Below, in pieces: positions 16,503 through 25,678 of a DNA stretch of 64,000 nt (position 1 is the stretch's first letter; every line of letters begins with the position of its first letter). Under the pieces are notes generated by a model. The model saw nothing but the letters and a program-made list of their open reading frames with translations. It did no database searches and had not been told where the DNA came from. The translations under genes and the position numbers were made by a program. Source of the stretch: Paracoccus sediminicola (GTDB lineage: Bacteria; Pseudomonadota; Alphaproteobacteria; Rhodobacterales; Rhodobacteraceae); NCBI RefSeq assembly GCF_027912835.1, contig NZ_CP115768.1, positions 186,001 through 250,000 of the forward strand, in the 5' to 3' direction.

Positions 16503-19271
16503 ATGCCCATCGTCACCGGAACCGATACCTCCAAGACGCGCCGCACGCTCGAAGCAGGCGGGCAGAGCGTCGATTACTATTCCATCCCCGCCGCCACCGA
16601 AGCGGGTCTGGGCGATTTTTCGAAGCTTCCCGCCGCGCTGAAAGTCGTGCTGGAAAACATGCTGCGCTTCGAGGATGGCGGCAAGACCGTCTCGACCGAT
16701 GACATCAAGGCCTTTGCCGAATGGGCGGAAAAGGGCGGCAAGAACCCGCGTGAGATCGCCTATCGCCCGGCCCGCGTGCTGATGCAGGACTTCACCGGCG
16801 TCCCCGCCGTGGTCGATCTGGCGGCGATGCGCGACGGGATTGTCGCGCTTGGCGGCGATGCGCAGAAGATCAATCCGCTGAACCCGGTCGATCTGGTCAT
16901 CGACCATTCGGTGATGATCGACGAATTCGGCACGCCCCGCGCCTTCCAGTTCAACGTGGAACGGGAATATGAGCGCAATATGGAGCGTTATACCTTCCTC
17001 AAATGGGGTCAGAAGGCGTTCAACAATTTCCGCGTGGTGCCGCCCGGCACCGGTATCTGCCACCAGGTGAATCTCGAATATCTGGCCCAGACCGTCTGGA
17101 CCGACACCGATCAGGACGGCAAGGAAGTCGCCTATCCCGACACGCTGGTCGGCACTGACAGCCACACCACGATGGTGAACGGGCTTTCGGTGCTCGGCTG
17201 GGGCGTCGGCGGGATCGAGGCCGAGGCCGCGATGCTGGGTCAGCCGATCTCGATGCTGATCCCGGAAGTGGTCGGCTTCAACATCTCGGGCGCGCTGAAG
17301 GAAGGCGTGACCGCCACCGACCTGGTGCTGAAGGTCGTGGCGATGCTGCGCGAACATGGCGTGGTCGGCAAATTCGTCGAATTCTACGGCGACGGTCTGG
17401 CGAACATGCCGCTGGCCGATCGTGCCACCATCGCGAACATGGCCCCGGAATATGGCGCCACCTGCGGCTTCTTCCCGATTGACGACGAAACACTGCGCTA
17501 TCTGGAACAGACCGGCCGCGACAAGGACCGCATCGCGCTGGTCGAGGCTTATGCCAAGGAAAACGGCCTGTGGCGCGACGAAGGCTATGCGCCGGTCTAC
17601 AGCTCGACGCTGGATCTCGATCTCGGCACCGTCGTGCCTGCGATCTCGGGCCCCAAGCGTCCGCAGGACCACACCCCGCTCGACGAATCCGCCAAGGCGT
17701 TCTGGGATCTCGTGATGGGCGAGCGCTATCCCGAGGAATCGCAGCGCTCCGAGATCCGCTGGGACATGGAAGGCGGCGCGGACGAACCCGGCTATGTCCC
17801 CGGCGGCCGCCATAAGGGCTTCTCCGAAGGCGAGGTCGAGGGCGAGGATTACACGCTGCATGACGGCTCGATCGTGATCGCCTCGATCACTTCCTGCACC
17901 AACACCTCGAACCCCTATGTGCTGATCGCCGCCGGTCTCGTGGCCCGCAAGGCGCGCGAGCTGGGACTGGACCGCAAGCCCTGGGTCAAGACCTCGCTGG
18001 CTCCGGGGTCGCAGGTCGTGTCCGAGTATCTGGAGGCCGCCGGGCTTCAGGACGATCTGGACGCGATTGGCTTCAATCTGGTCGGCTATGGCTGCACCAC
18101 CTGCATCGGCAACTCGGGCCCGCTCGAGCCGCAGATCTCGAAGTCGATCAACGATAACGATCTGATCGCCGTCTCGGTCCTGTCGGGCAACCGCAACTTC
18201 GAAGGCCGGATCTCGCCGGATGTGCGCGCCAACTATCTGGCCTCGCCGCCGCTGGTGGTGGCCTATGCGCTGGCCGGCGACATGAATATCGACCTGACCC
18301 GCGATCCCATCGCCCAGGACAAGAACGGCAATGACGTCTATCTGAAAGACATCTGGCCCTCCTCGAAAGAGGTTGCCGACATGGTCCACAGCGTCGTCAC
18401 GCGTGAGATGTTCCAGGAAAAGTATGCCGACGTCTTCAAGGGCGACGAGCGCTGGCAGGGCGTCGAGGTCACCGACAGCGAAACCTATGACTGGCCCTCG
18501 ACCTCGACCTATATCCAGAACCCGCCCTATTTCCAGGGCATGTCACAGGAACCGGGCGAGATCGAGGACATCAAGGGCGCCCGCGTTCTCGCCCTGCTGG
18601 GCGACATGATCACAACCGACCACATCTCGCCCGCCGGTTCCTTCAAGGAATCCACCCCTGCCGGCCAGTATCTGACCGAGCGTCAGGTCCCCCCGCGTGA
18701 GTTCAACTCCTACGGCTCGCGCCGCGGCAATCACGAGGTGATGATGCGCGGCACATTCGCCAATATCCGCATCAAGAACGAGATGCTGGACGGCGTTGAG
18801 GGTGGCTATACCAAGGGCCCCGATGGCGAGCAGGCGGCGATCTACGATGCGGCCATGCAATATGAAAAGCAGGGCACCCCTCTGGTCGTGATCGGCGGCG
18901 AGCAATACGGCGCCGGTTCGTCCCGCGACTGGGCGGCCAAGGGCACCAACCTGCTGGGCGTCAAGGCCGTCATCGCCGAAAGCTTCGAACGTATTCACCG
19001 CTCGAACCTGATCGGCATGGGCGTTATCCCGTTCGAGTTCACCGAGGGCGACACCCGCAAATCGCTTAACCTCACCGGCGAAGAAGAAATCACCATCGAA
19101 GGTCTCGGCGATGTGAAGCCGCTCGAAGTGGTGGATGCGCAGGTGAAATATGCCGACGGCACCGGGAAAACGATCAAGATCAAGGCCCGGATCGATACCG
19201 AGGTCGAGATCGAGTATCTCAAGAATGGCGGCGTGCTGCATTACGTGCTGCGCAACCTCGCCGCGGCCTGA
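16503..19271 (+). CDS. acnA: Aconitate hydratase AcnA
   Basis: TCA-cycle enzyme that isomerises citrate to isocitrate through cis-aconitate using a 4Fe-4S cluster. The 922-residue monomer has the length of bacterial AcnA/IRP1-type aconitases. Cluster ligands are visible as Cys465 in [10 protein letters not shown] and Cys531 and Cys534 in [12 protein letters not shown]; other landmarks are [23 protein letters not shown] and [13 protein letters not shown]. The start follows GGGAGGC by about seven bases. It appears monocistronic, with its own promoter and a strong terminator. Confidence 0.97.
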   Translation: MPIVTGTDTSKTRRTLEAGGQSVDYYSIPAATEAGLGDFSKLPAALKVVLENMLRFEDGGKTVSTDDIKAFAEWAEKGGKNPREIAYRPARVLMQDFTGVPAVVDLAAMRDGIVALGGDAQKINPLNPVDLVIDHSVMIDEFGTPRAFQFNVEREYERNMERYTFLKWGQKAFNNFRVVPPGTGICHQVNLEYLAQTVWTDTDQDGKEVAYPDTLVGTDSHTTMVNGLSVLGWGVGGIEAEAAMLGQPISMLIPEVVGFNISGALKEGVTATDLVLKVVAMLREHGVVGKFVEFYGDGLANMPLADRATIANMAPEYGATCGFFPIDDETLRYLEQTGRDKDRIALVEAYAKENGLWRDEGYAPVYSSTLDLDLGTVVPAISGPKRPQDHTPLDESAKAFWDLVMGERYPEESQRSEIRWDMEGGADEPGYVPGGRHKGFSEGEVEGEDYTLHDGSIVIASITSCTNTSNPYVLIAAGLVARKARELGLDRKPWVKTSLAPGSQVVSEYLEAAGLQDDLDAIGFNLVGYGCTTCIGNSGPLEPQISKSINDNDLIAVSVLSGNRNFEGRISPDVRANYLASPPLVVAYALAGDMNIDLTRDPIAQDKNGNDVYLKDIWPSSKEVADMVHSVVTREMFQEKYADVFKGDERWQGVEVTDSETYDWPSTSTYIQNPPYFQGMSQEPGEIEDIKGARVLALLGDMITTDHISPAGSFKESTPAGQYLTERQVPPREFNSYGSRRGNHEVMMRGTFANIRIKNEMLDGVEGGYTKGPDGEQAAIYDAAMQYEKQGTPLVVIGGEQYGAGSSRDWAAKGTNLLGVKAVIAESFERIHRSNLIGMGVIPFEFTEGDTRKSLNLTGEEEITIEGLGDVKPLEVVDAQVKYADGTGKTIKIKARIDTEVEIEYLKNGGVLHYVLRNLAAA

Positions 19272-19295
19272 TCGTCCCGGCATTGCATGACGACA

Positions 19296-19323
19296 CCCCC
19301 GGCCACCGCGCCGGGGGTTTTTT
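19296..19323 (+). terminator. Intrinsic terminator of acnA
   Basis: Perfect 8-bp stem CCCCCGGC/GCCGGGGG with a six-base loop (19304-19309) followed by six T residues, 25 bp after the acnA stop. Confidence 0.9.
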
Positions 19324-19339
19324 CATGCGCCGTGGCGCG

Positions 19340-19397
19340 ATCTTTACTGGGCTATATCTTTACTGGGCTATATAAATCAACTAATCGCGATATATAG
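19340..19397. repeat. 16-bp tandem duplication and flanking inverted repeat before arsC
   Basis: ATCTTTACTGGGCTAT occurs twice head to tail (19340-19355 and 19356-19371). The second copy runs into CTATATA (19368-19374), which is inverted as TATATAG at 19391-19397. The block is AT-rich compared with its surroundings and ends 35 bp before the arsC start, so it probably contains the arsC promoter and possibly an operator. Confidence 0.8.
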
Positions 19398-19431
19398 AAA
19401 TATCGTCACCCGCCACCGAACGGAGACCCGC

Positions 19432-19854
19432 ATGACCGTCGTCATCCATCACAATCCCGATTGCGGAACCTCGCGCAATGTGCTGACCGTCATCCGCGCT
19501 GCGGGGATCGAGCCGGTGGTGATCGAATATCTGCAAACCGGCTGGACGCGCCCGCAGCTTCTGGCGCTCTTCGCCGCCGCCGGTCTGACCCCGCGCGAGG
19601 CGCTGCGCGTCTCGAAATCCCCGGCGGAAAAGCTCGGCCTCACCGATCCCGCGACCAGCGACGACGCTCTGCTGGATGCGATGATCGCCCATCCGATCCT
19701 CGTCAACCGCCCCATCGTGTGCAGCCCGAAAGGCGTCCGTCTGTGCCGCCCCTCGGAAACCGTTCTGCCGCTGCTCGACCGCCGCCCCGAGGGCGCGGTC
19801 TACAAGGAAGATGGCGAGCTGATCCTCGACGACAGCGGCCAGCCGCCCGCCTGA
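19432..19854 (+). CDS. arsC: ArsC-type arsenate reductase (glutaredoxin-dependent)
   Basis: A 140-residue thioredoxin-fold reductase of the plasmid R773 ArsC type, reducing arsenate to arsenite with glutathione/glutaredoxin. The catalytic Cys11 sits in HHNPDCGTSRN, and LVNRPIV carries one of the conserved arginines. No arsR, arsB or acr3 gene is adjacent, so a dedicated arsenic operon is not present here; some ArsC-family proteins have other reductase roles. The start codon has CGGAGA about eight bases ahead. Confidence 0.88.
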   Translation: MTVVIHHNPDCGTSRNVLTVIRAAGIEPVVIEYLQTGWTRPQLLALFAAAGLTPREALRVSKSPAEKLGLTDPATSDDALLDAMIAHPILVNRPIVCSPKGVRLCRPSETVLPLLDRRPEGAVYKEDGELILDDSGQPPA

Positions 19855-20022
19855 TCGCGGCCCGCTATGCGCTGAAATCTGCCGATTCCCGTGCAATCTT
19901 TGCCCAAATCCATCGCGTTCACTGTCTTTCCGGCCCCGGACCCTGCGTGCCCACTTGCCCGGAACCGGGTTGGTCAGTGACAGTTGCGTGACAGATCCGC
20001 TCGTCCGGCCAAGGAAGAGAAG

Positions 20023-21381
20023 ATGAACACGCTGCTGCGCGCCTTTCTTGAGAATTACATCACCACCGGCGATCTGACCGTGATCGACAGCGCCGGGCAG
20101 ATGCGGCGCGTCGGCGATGGCAGCGGCCCGCGTCTCGTGATCCGCTTCCACAGCGCCGCCGCCGAGCGCCGCGCCGTGACCAACCCCGCTCTTGGGATCG
20201 GAGAGGCTTATATGGAGGGCGAGATCGAGATCGTCCGCGGCGGCATTTATGATTTCATCATGCTCGGCTATGCCAATGCGGGGCGCGAATTGATGCCCGC
20301 TTTCTGGATGAAGGCTTTCGAGAAGATGCGCATCGCCTCGCGCCGCCTGCATCAGATCAACACGCGGCTGCAATCGCGCGGCAATGTCCAGCGCCATTAC
20401 GATCTTTCGGCGGATCTTTACAGGCTGTTTCTCGACCCGGACATGCAATATTCCTGCGGCTGGTTTCCCGGGCCTGACACGACGCTGCCGCAGGCGCAGC
20501 TGCTGAAAAAGCGCCATATCGCCGCCAAGCTGCTGATCGAAGAGGGGATGGATCTGCTCGATATCGGCTGCGGCTGGGGTGGGATGGGGCTTTATCTGGC
20601 TCGCGTCGCCGGGGCGCGTGTCGATGGTGTCACCCTCTCTGACGAACAGCTTGCCGTGGCGCAGCGGCGGGCCGAGCGCGAGGGGCTGGCGGGCAGGGTC
20701 GATTTCCGCCTGCAAGATTACCGCGAGATCGCTGCCAGCTATGACCGCATCGTCTCGGTCGGCATGTTCGAGCATGTCGGCATCAATCATTTCAACGCAT
20801 TTTTCGGCCAATGCGCGACGCTTCTGCGCCCCGATGGCGCGATGCTGCTGCACACCATCGGCCGCGCCAATCCGCCCGGCGCGACGAACCCGTTCCTGCG
20901 CAAATATATCTTCCCCGGCGGGTATATCCCGGCGCTTTCGGAGGTGATGCAATCGGTCGAACGCTCGGGGCTGACGGTCACCGATATCGAGGTGCTGCGC
21001 CTGCATTACGCCGAGACCTTGCGGGCGTGGCGCATGGCCTTCATGGCAAGGCGCGACGAGGCCGAGGCGCTTTACGATGCCGCCTTCTGCCGGATGTGGG
21101 AATTCTATCTCGCCGGAAGCGAGGCCGCTTTCCGCGAGGGCGGGATGGTGGTGTTCCAGCTTCAGCTCGCCCATCGCGTCGATGCGGTGCCGGTGACCCG
21201 CGACTATATCGCGGCGGCCGAAGACCGTCTGGCCCGGCTGGAACGGCAACGCGGCATCCCCGGCCCGGCATGGCCCGAAGACTGGCCGCAGGACTGGCTG
21301 TCGCATACCTCGCGCGATGCAGCCCCGCGCCCGCCACCATTCCCGCCTTCTCCGCCAGGCGGGGCACCGCATCCGAACTGA
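20023..21381 (+). CDS. cfa: Cyclopropane-fatty-acyl-phospholipid synthase family protein
   Basis: SAM-dependent enzyme that methylenates unsaturated acyl chains of membrane phospholipids. The 452-residue product has an N-terminal domain with NPALGIGEAYMEGEIE, the SAM-binding motif LDIGCGWGGMGLYLA (Asp180), and the family sequences DRIVSVGMFEHVG and FIFPGGYIP-like IFPGGYIPALSE. The ATG at 20023, with AAGGAAGAGA just upstream, is preferred over a TTG 39 bases earlier. The direct repeat GTGACAG at 19977 and 19988 lies in its upstream region. A related methyltransferase activity on other lipids is possible. Confidence 0.88.
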   Translation: MNTLLRAFLENYITTGDLTVIDSAGQMRRVGDGSGPRLVIRFHSAAAERRAVTNPALGIGEAYMEGEIEIVRGGIYDFIMLGYANAGRELMPAFWMKAFEKMRIASRRLHQINTRLQSRGNVQRHYDLSADLYRLFLDPDMQYSCGWFPGPDTTLPQAQLLKKRHIAAKLLIEEGMDLLDIGCGWGGMGLYLARVAGARVDGVTLSDEQLAVAQRRAEREGLAGRVDFRLQDYREIAASYDRIVSVGMFEHVGINHFNAFFGQCATLLRPDGAMLLHTIGRANPPGATNPFLRKYIFPGGYIPALSEVMQSVERSGLTVTDIEVLRLHYAETLRAWRMAFMARRDEAEALYDAAFCRMWEFYLAGSEAAFREGGMVVFQLQLAHRVDAVPVTRDYIAAAEDRLARLERQRGIPGPAWPEDWPQDWLSHTSRDAAPRPPPFPPSPPGGAPHPN

Positions 21382-21523
21382 GCCGCCCCGCCCGGCAGGT
21401 CTCTGCCTCGGGACCCGGATCGCGCATTCCGTTGCGCGAAATGCCGTCCGCATGGTCTGGACATCGCCGCAGTCTTTGCTAGTCGTGCCGCATTCACGAC
21501 AGTTTCATCCACGGATCCCGCAA

Positions 21524-22690
21524 ATGTCCTCGCTCCGAACCCCATGGCGCGGCGTCGCCGCCGCCTTCATGCTGAACGGTCTCCTGCTCGGCGCATGGGC
21601 CTCGCGCATTCCCGCCATCATGGAGCGGCATTCGCTCAGCGAGGCAACGCTCGGCATCCTGCTTCTGGTGCTCGGGCTTGGCGCGGTGGTGTCCTTCCCG
21701 GTCGCCGGACGGCTGTCCGATGATTTCGGCGCGGTCCGGCTGACGCGGCTGCTCGCGGTGATCTCTCTCGTGATGCTGGTGATGATCGGGCTTGCCCCGA
21801 CGCCCATCCTGCTCGGCGCGGCGCTGCTGGTCTTCGGCATGGGCTTCGGGGCGATGGATGTGACCATGAACAGCTGGGCGACCGAGGTCGAAAAGACACT
21901 TGGCCGCCCGGTCATGTCGTCCTTCCACGCGATGTGGAGCCTCGGCACTGCGCTCGGCGCAGGCTCTGGTTATGTCGCGGCCAGCATCGGGCTGCCGGTT
22001 GGGCTGCATTTTCTGCTGGCGGCGCTGGCGGCGGCGCTGATCCTCGGCCCCTTCACCCTGATCCCCTGGGAATCACGCCGCCGCGGCCGCGGCGCCCCCG
22101 GCCCGGTCTTTGCCCTGCCGCGCGGCCAGCTGGTGCTGGTCGGCGTGCTGGCCCTGTCGGCCGGGCTCAGCGAGGGCGCCATGGCGGATTGGAGCGCGGT
22201 CTATCTGCGCGACGTGATCGGTGCCGGAGAGGCCCGCGCCACGCTGGGCTATGCGGTGTTCTCGGTCACGATGGTGGCGATGCGGCTTTGCGTCGACAGG
22301 CTGGTGCTGCGCTTCGGCCCGGTCCGCATGGCCCGGATCAGCGGTGCGGCGGTGCTGTGCGGCCTGGCATTGCTGGTGATCCCGGCCACCATGACCGCGG
22401 CGCTGATCGGTTTTGTGCTGATGGGGCTGGGCTGCGCGGCGCTGATCCCGCTCGCCTTCAGCCGCGCCGCCGCCGATCCCGACGTGCCGCCGGGCCAGGC
22501 CATCGCCGCCGTTGCCACGCTGGGTTACGGCGCCATGCTGCTCGGCCCGCCCGCCATCGGCTTCATTGCCGAGATCTTCTCGCTCAGGCTGTCCTTCGCG
22601 CTGCTGTCGGTCTTTGCCGCGATGGTGGTGGCTCTCGCCCCGATCCTCGCGCAGTCCGGGCGCAGCACCGCCGGCGACGCCTCTGGCTAG
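21524..22690 (+). CDS. MFS transporter, YbjJ-like
   Basis: A 388-residue major facilitator with about twelve hydrophobic segments. The sequence LLGAWASRIPAIMERHSLSEATLG at the start of the protein and the MNSWATEVEKTLGRPVMSSFHAMWS region are typical for the YbjJ-like branch. The substrate is unknown. The ATG at 21524 puts the first membrane helix at residue 10; longer starts would overlap low-quality sequence after cfa. Its end is 22 bp from the end of the opposing acyl-CoA dehydrogenase gene. Confidence 0.85.
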   Translation: MSSLRTPWRGVAAAFMLNGLLLGAWASRIPAIMERHSLSEATLGILLLVLGLGAVVSFPVAGRLSDDFGAVRLTRLLAVISLVMLVMIGLAPTPILLGAALLVFGMGFGAMDVTMNSWATEVEKTLGRPVMSSFHAMWSLGTALGAGSGYVAASIGLPVGLHFLLAALAAALILGPFTLIPWESRRRGRGAPGPVFALPRGQLVLVGVLALSAGLSEGAMADWSAVYLRDVIGAGEARATLGYAVFSVTMVAMRLCVDRLVLRFGPVRMARISGAAVLCGLALLVIPATMTAALIGFVLMGLGCAALIPLAFSRAAADPDVPPGQAIAAVATLGYGAMLLGPPAIGFIAEIFSLRLSFALLSVFAAMVVALAPILAQSGRSTAGDASG

Positions 22691-22712
22691 GCCGGAGATC
22701 CGCGCGCCTGCC

Positions 22713-24329
22713 TCAGCCGAAACAACGCGCCAGCACCGCATCCGCCGCCCCCTGCGGCAGTGCCCCGGCCAGCCGACCGCGCGGCGCGCCAAGCCGCGTC
22801 GCCGCATAGGCCGGTGCCACATCCTCGACCCCGACCCGGAGCAGGGCCGAGGCCGCCAGCATCACCGCGCTGTCCTCGACGAACCAGCGCGCTTCGGCCT
22901 CGGCCAAATGCGCGACCCGCCAGCGCCGGTCATAGGCGCGCAGAGCGGCGTCGAAATGCCGGTCCAGCCCCCGCGCTGCCAAGATCTCGTCCCGGAGCAC
23001 TTCGGCGCTGAGCGGGTCCTTCGCAAGACTGCGCAGCGCGTCGAGGCAGATCACATTGCCCGAACCTTCCCAGATCCCGTTCAAAGGCGCCTCGCGATAC
23101 AGCATCGGCAGCAGCGTGTCTTCGACATAGCCCATGCCGCCCAGCGCCTCCATCGCCTCGGCAACGACCAGAGGACACAGCTTGTTCGCCAGATATTTCG
23201 CCATCGCCACGCCGATCCGCGCAAAGCTGCGATGCTCGGGCTCCGTGCCGTCGAAATGCCGCGCCACGTGCAGCGACAGCGCCAGCGCGCCCGCCCAGTC
23301 CAGCGCCAGATCGCCCAGCACCGCGCGCATCAGCGGCTGATCCGCCAAGGGCTTCCCGAACACGTTCCGATGCGTGGCCCAGTGATGCGCCTCGCGCAGG
23401 GCCGCCCGCATCAGCCCGGCAGGCGCGACAGAAGTATCCAGCCGTGTGTGATGCACCATCCTCAGGATCACCCGCACGCCGTCGCCCTCACCGCCGATCA
23501 GATGGGCGAAGGTCCGGTCGTATTCGATCTCGGCCGAGCCGTTCGAGCGATTGCCCAGCTTGTCCTTCAGCCGCATGATCCGCAGCGTGTTGCGCCCGCC
23601 CTCCAGCCAGCGCGGCACCAGAAAACAGCTTAACCCGCCCGGCGCCTGTGCCAGCGTCAGAAACCCGTCCGACATCGGCGCCGAGCAGAACCATTTATGC
23701 CCGGTCAGCCGCCAGCCATCGACGTCGCGCACCGCCCGCGTGGTGTTGCGCCGCACATCCGATCCGCCCTGTTTCTCGGTCATCGCCATGCCCAGCGTGA
23801 CCCCGGTTTTCTCGCCCGCAGGCCGGATCGACGGATCGTAATCGCGGCTTTTCAGCCCGTCGCGCCAGATGTCGAACCCCTCCGCCTCGCGCAGCACGGC
23901 GGATGCGGCATAGCTCATGGTCAGGGGGCAGCAATGGCCCGGCTCGACCTGGCTCGCCAGATAGACCATCGCGGCATGGCCGGCATGGCCGCCGCAGCCC
24001 GGCTCCCACGCGGCCCCAACATAGCCTGCCGCCACCGAAAGCTGCATGAAGCGGTGATAAGAGGGATGAAAGCGCAGCTCATCGAGGCGCCGCCCGCCCG
24101 CATCGAACAGATGCAGCTCTGGCGGAAACCGGTTCGCGTCACGCGCCGCCGCGCGCAGATCCGCCTGTCCCAACTCGCGCCCATAATCGGAGAGCCGCGC
24201 CCGAGCCGCGATGTCCTCTCCTATCAGCTGCCTTAGCAGCCGGTCATCGGCCCAAAGGTCGCGGTCCCCGGCCTCTGGCGGCTGGTTCAGCACCTCATGC
24301 GTGTCCAGAGCGATTCGCGGCTTCTGCAT
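22713..24329 (-). CDS. AidB-like acyl-CoA dehydrogenase
   Basis: A 538-residue flavoprotein of the acyl-CoA dehydrogenase superfamily, closest in layout to AidB, the alkylation-response member (about 540 residues rather than 380). It starts THEVLNQPPEAGDRDLWADD, which is the AidB-type N-terminus, and contains GMAMTEKQGGSDVRRNTTRA, TGHKWFCSAPMSDGF and the C-terminal ALGGMGYVEDTLLPMLYREAPLNGIWEGSGNV region with a catalytic-loop glutamate. Family members bind FAD and double-stranded DNA; whether this one acts in DNA protection or in lipid oxidation cannot be decided. Confidence 0.85.
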   Translation of the reverse strand: MQKPRIALDTHEVLNQPPEAGDRDLWADDRLLRQLIGEDIAARARLSDYGRELGQADLRAAARDANRFPPELHLFDAGGRRLDELRFHPSYHRFMQLSVAAGYVGAAWEPGCGGHAGHAAMVYLASQVEPGHCCPLTMSYAASAVLREAEGFDIWRDGLKSRDYDPSIRPAGEKTGVTLGMAMTEKQGGSDVRRNTTRAVRDVDGWRLTGHKWFCSAPMSDGFLTLAQAPGGLSCFLVPRWLEGGRNTLRIMRLKDKLGNRSNGSAEIEYDRTFAHLIGGEGDGVRVILRMVHHTRLDTSVAPAGLMRAALREAHHWATHRNVFGKPLADQPLMRAVLGDLALDWAGALALSLHVARHFDGTEPEHRSFARIGVAMAKYLANKLCPLVVAEAMEALGGMGYVEDTLLPMLYREAPLNGIWEGSGNVICLDALRSLAKDPLSAEVLRDEILAARGLDRHFDAALRAYDRRWRVAHLAEAEARWFVEDSAVMLAASALLRVGVEDVAPAYAATRLGAPRGRLAGALPQGAADAVLARCFG

Positions 24330-24550
24330 CTTGCCCTCCGGGCGGATGAGTCAGGCTTCCGCAACTATGACAGGAATCCGCGCTCGCGACAGGTTTTCCG
24401 CAGAGTCGGGCACGGTCTGCCGCTGACGACCGGACGGTATCGCATCGCTGGGAAAGGGGTCTGCCGGTCGAATCGGATTGCTGACCCGCCCTGTCCCACG
24501 CGTTCGACATGACAAGCGGTGTTCGCGCTGCGCGCCCCGGTTTGACAGCT

Positions 24551-25324
24551 TCAGGTCACGTAGAGCGCCGACAGCCGCGCCGCCTCATCGGCCAGTCCCC
24601 ATGGCGGATTGATCACGAACATTCCCGAGCCAACCATCCCGTGACCGGGCCGCGCAGGCGGGAAATCAACCTCTGATACGAGCGCATCGGCGAAATCACT
24701 TGTCAGCTTGTCAATCATCCCGGCCTGACGCCCGTCTGCCAGCTTCGGATACCACAGCACCAGCACGCCGACATTCCATTTGCGGGCAATCTCGCGCAGG
24801 AAACCGGGAATCGCCGCATAGTCGGCTTTCACCTCATAGCTTGGATCGACCAGCATCAGCCCGCGTCGTGGCGTGGGCGGGGTCAGCGCGCGCGCCAACT
24901 CGAACCCGTCGCGCCGGTGCAGCGTCGCGCCGGGCTTGGCTTCGGCCAGTGCGGCATATTCCGCTGGATGCAATTCGGCCAGATGGGCGCTGTCTTCGGG
25001 GCGCAGGAAATGCCGGGCGATCAGTGGCGATCCGGCATAGAAGCTGGCGCCGTGCCGCGCGCGAATTGCGGCGAGCGCCTGCATCAGCGGGTGACCCGTA
25101 TCCAGCCAGCCCGCCGCCTCGGCCCGCCCGATTCCCGCTTGCGCCTCGCCCGTGCGTCGCGCCGCGTCCGAGCCCAGATCATACAGCCCGCGCCCGGCAT
25201 GGGTTTCGATATAGCTCAGCGGTTTATCCTTGCCGGTCAGGTAGTCCAGCATCCACGCCAGCAGCGCATGCTTGTGCAGATCCGCCGCGTTCCCGGCATG
25301 ATAGATGTGCTGATATGACAACAT
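24551..25324 (-). CDS. rlmJ: 23S rRNA (adenine-2030-N6)-methyltransferase RlmJ
   Basis: SAM-dependent enzyme that methylates A2030 of 23S rRNA. The 257-residue protein starts MLSYQHIYHAGNAADLHKHALLAWML, the RlmJ signature, and carries the N6-adenine methyltransferase motif as LVDPSYEVKADY (DPSY instead of DPPY). The C-terminus GSGMFVINPPWGL is also conserved. It is read toward lower coordinates and begins only 25 bp beyond the last hairpin of the small RNA array, which ends in a terminator. Confidence 0.93.
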   Translation of the reverse strand: MLSYQHIYHAGNAADLHKHALLAWMLDYLTGKDKPLSYIETHAGRGLYDLGSDAARRTGEAQAGIGRAEAAGWLDTGHPLMQALAAIRARHGASFYAGSPLIARHFLRPEDSAHLAELHPAEYAALAEAKPGATLHRRDGFELARALTPPTPRRGLMLVDPSYEVKADYAAIPGFLREIARKWNVGVLVLWYPKLADGRQAGMIDKLTSDFADALVSEVDFPPARPGHGMVGSGMFVINPPWGLADEAARLSALYVT

Positions 25325-25349
25325 CCGCCCGTTATCCCGCGCCTGCCCG

Positions 25350-25430
25350 GAAATGAAAAGCGGCGGCGCCCAGGGAGGAGGAGGGGCGCCGCCGCATCAA
25401 CGCTGGCCCAGGGAGGAGGAGAGGGCCGCG
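25350..25430 (-). ncRNA. CcsR/cuckoo-type sRNA, unit 5 (last)
   Basis: Two hairpins read on the minus strand. The first (25430-25401) pairs CGC-GGCCC with GGGCC-GCG around one bulge and shows the loop UCUCCUCCUCCCU. The second (25395-25360) is a perfect 12-bp GC stem with loop CUCCUCCUCCCU and is followed by UUUUCAUUU, so it also serves as an intrinsic terminator for the whole transcript. The loop motif CCUCCUCCC is complementary to Shine-Dalgarno sequences. Spacing and structure match the other four units. Confidence 0.82.
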
Positions 25431-25437
25431 TATAGGT

Positions 25438-25505
25438 TGCGATACAGGCCGGGAGGAGAGTGCCCGCATCGCATTCACCGGCCCGGGAGGAGGAGAAAGG
25501 CCGGC
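25438..25505 (-). ncRNA. CcsR/cuckoo-type sRNA, unit 4
   Basis: First hairpin: six GC pairs (25504-25499 with 25483-25478) plus a terminal U-G pair, loop UUUCUCCUCCUCCCG. Second hairpin: twelve pairs (25473-25462 with 25449-25438), two of them G-U that exist only in the minus-strand RNA, loop ACUCUCCUCCCG. The second loop has UCUCCUCCC instead of the full motif. A short AU-rich spacer separates it from unit 5. Confidence 0.82.
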
Positions 25506-25512
25506 TAAAAGC

Positions 25513-25584
25513 TGCGACGCGGGACAGGGAGGAGACGCCCGCATCGCAAAGACCAGACCCAAGGGAGGAGGAGAGGGTCGGCCT
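25513..25584 (-). ncRNA. CcsR/cuckoo-type sRNA, unit 3
   Basis: First hairpin: ten pairs with one bulge (25584-25575 with 25560-25550), loop UCUCCUCCUCCCUU. Second hairpin: eleven pairs (25548-25538 with 25523-25513), one being a G-U only on the minus strand, loop CGUCUCCUCCCUGU. Its second stem is clearly related to that of unit 4, but the differing bases keep pairing, which supports a selected RNA structure. Confidence 0.82.
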
Positions 25585-25593
25585 GTCTCGGAT

Positions 25594-25673
25594 CGCGGCG
25601 GCCCCACAGGGAGGAGGAGGCAGGGCCGCCGCGCTTTCAACAGAACCTCGGGAGGAGGAGTAAGGTCCCGTTG
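25594..25673 (-). ncRNA. CcsR/cuckoo-type sRNA, unit 2
   Basis: First hairpin: eleven pairs (25673-25663 with 25648-25638) including two G-U pairs specific to the minus strand, loop UACUCCUCCUCCCG. Second hairpin: eleven GC-rich pairs (25633-25623 with 25604-25594), 18-base loop with CCUCCUCCUCCC. Weak first and strong second hairpin is the same order as in the other units. Confidence 0.83.
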
Positions 25674-25678
25674 TATCT

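Noticed and set aside
19432..19854. Arsenic resistance operon
   Set aside because: Only arsC is present; no ArsR, arsenite pump or ArsH gene is adjacent, so an operon is not claimed.
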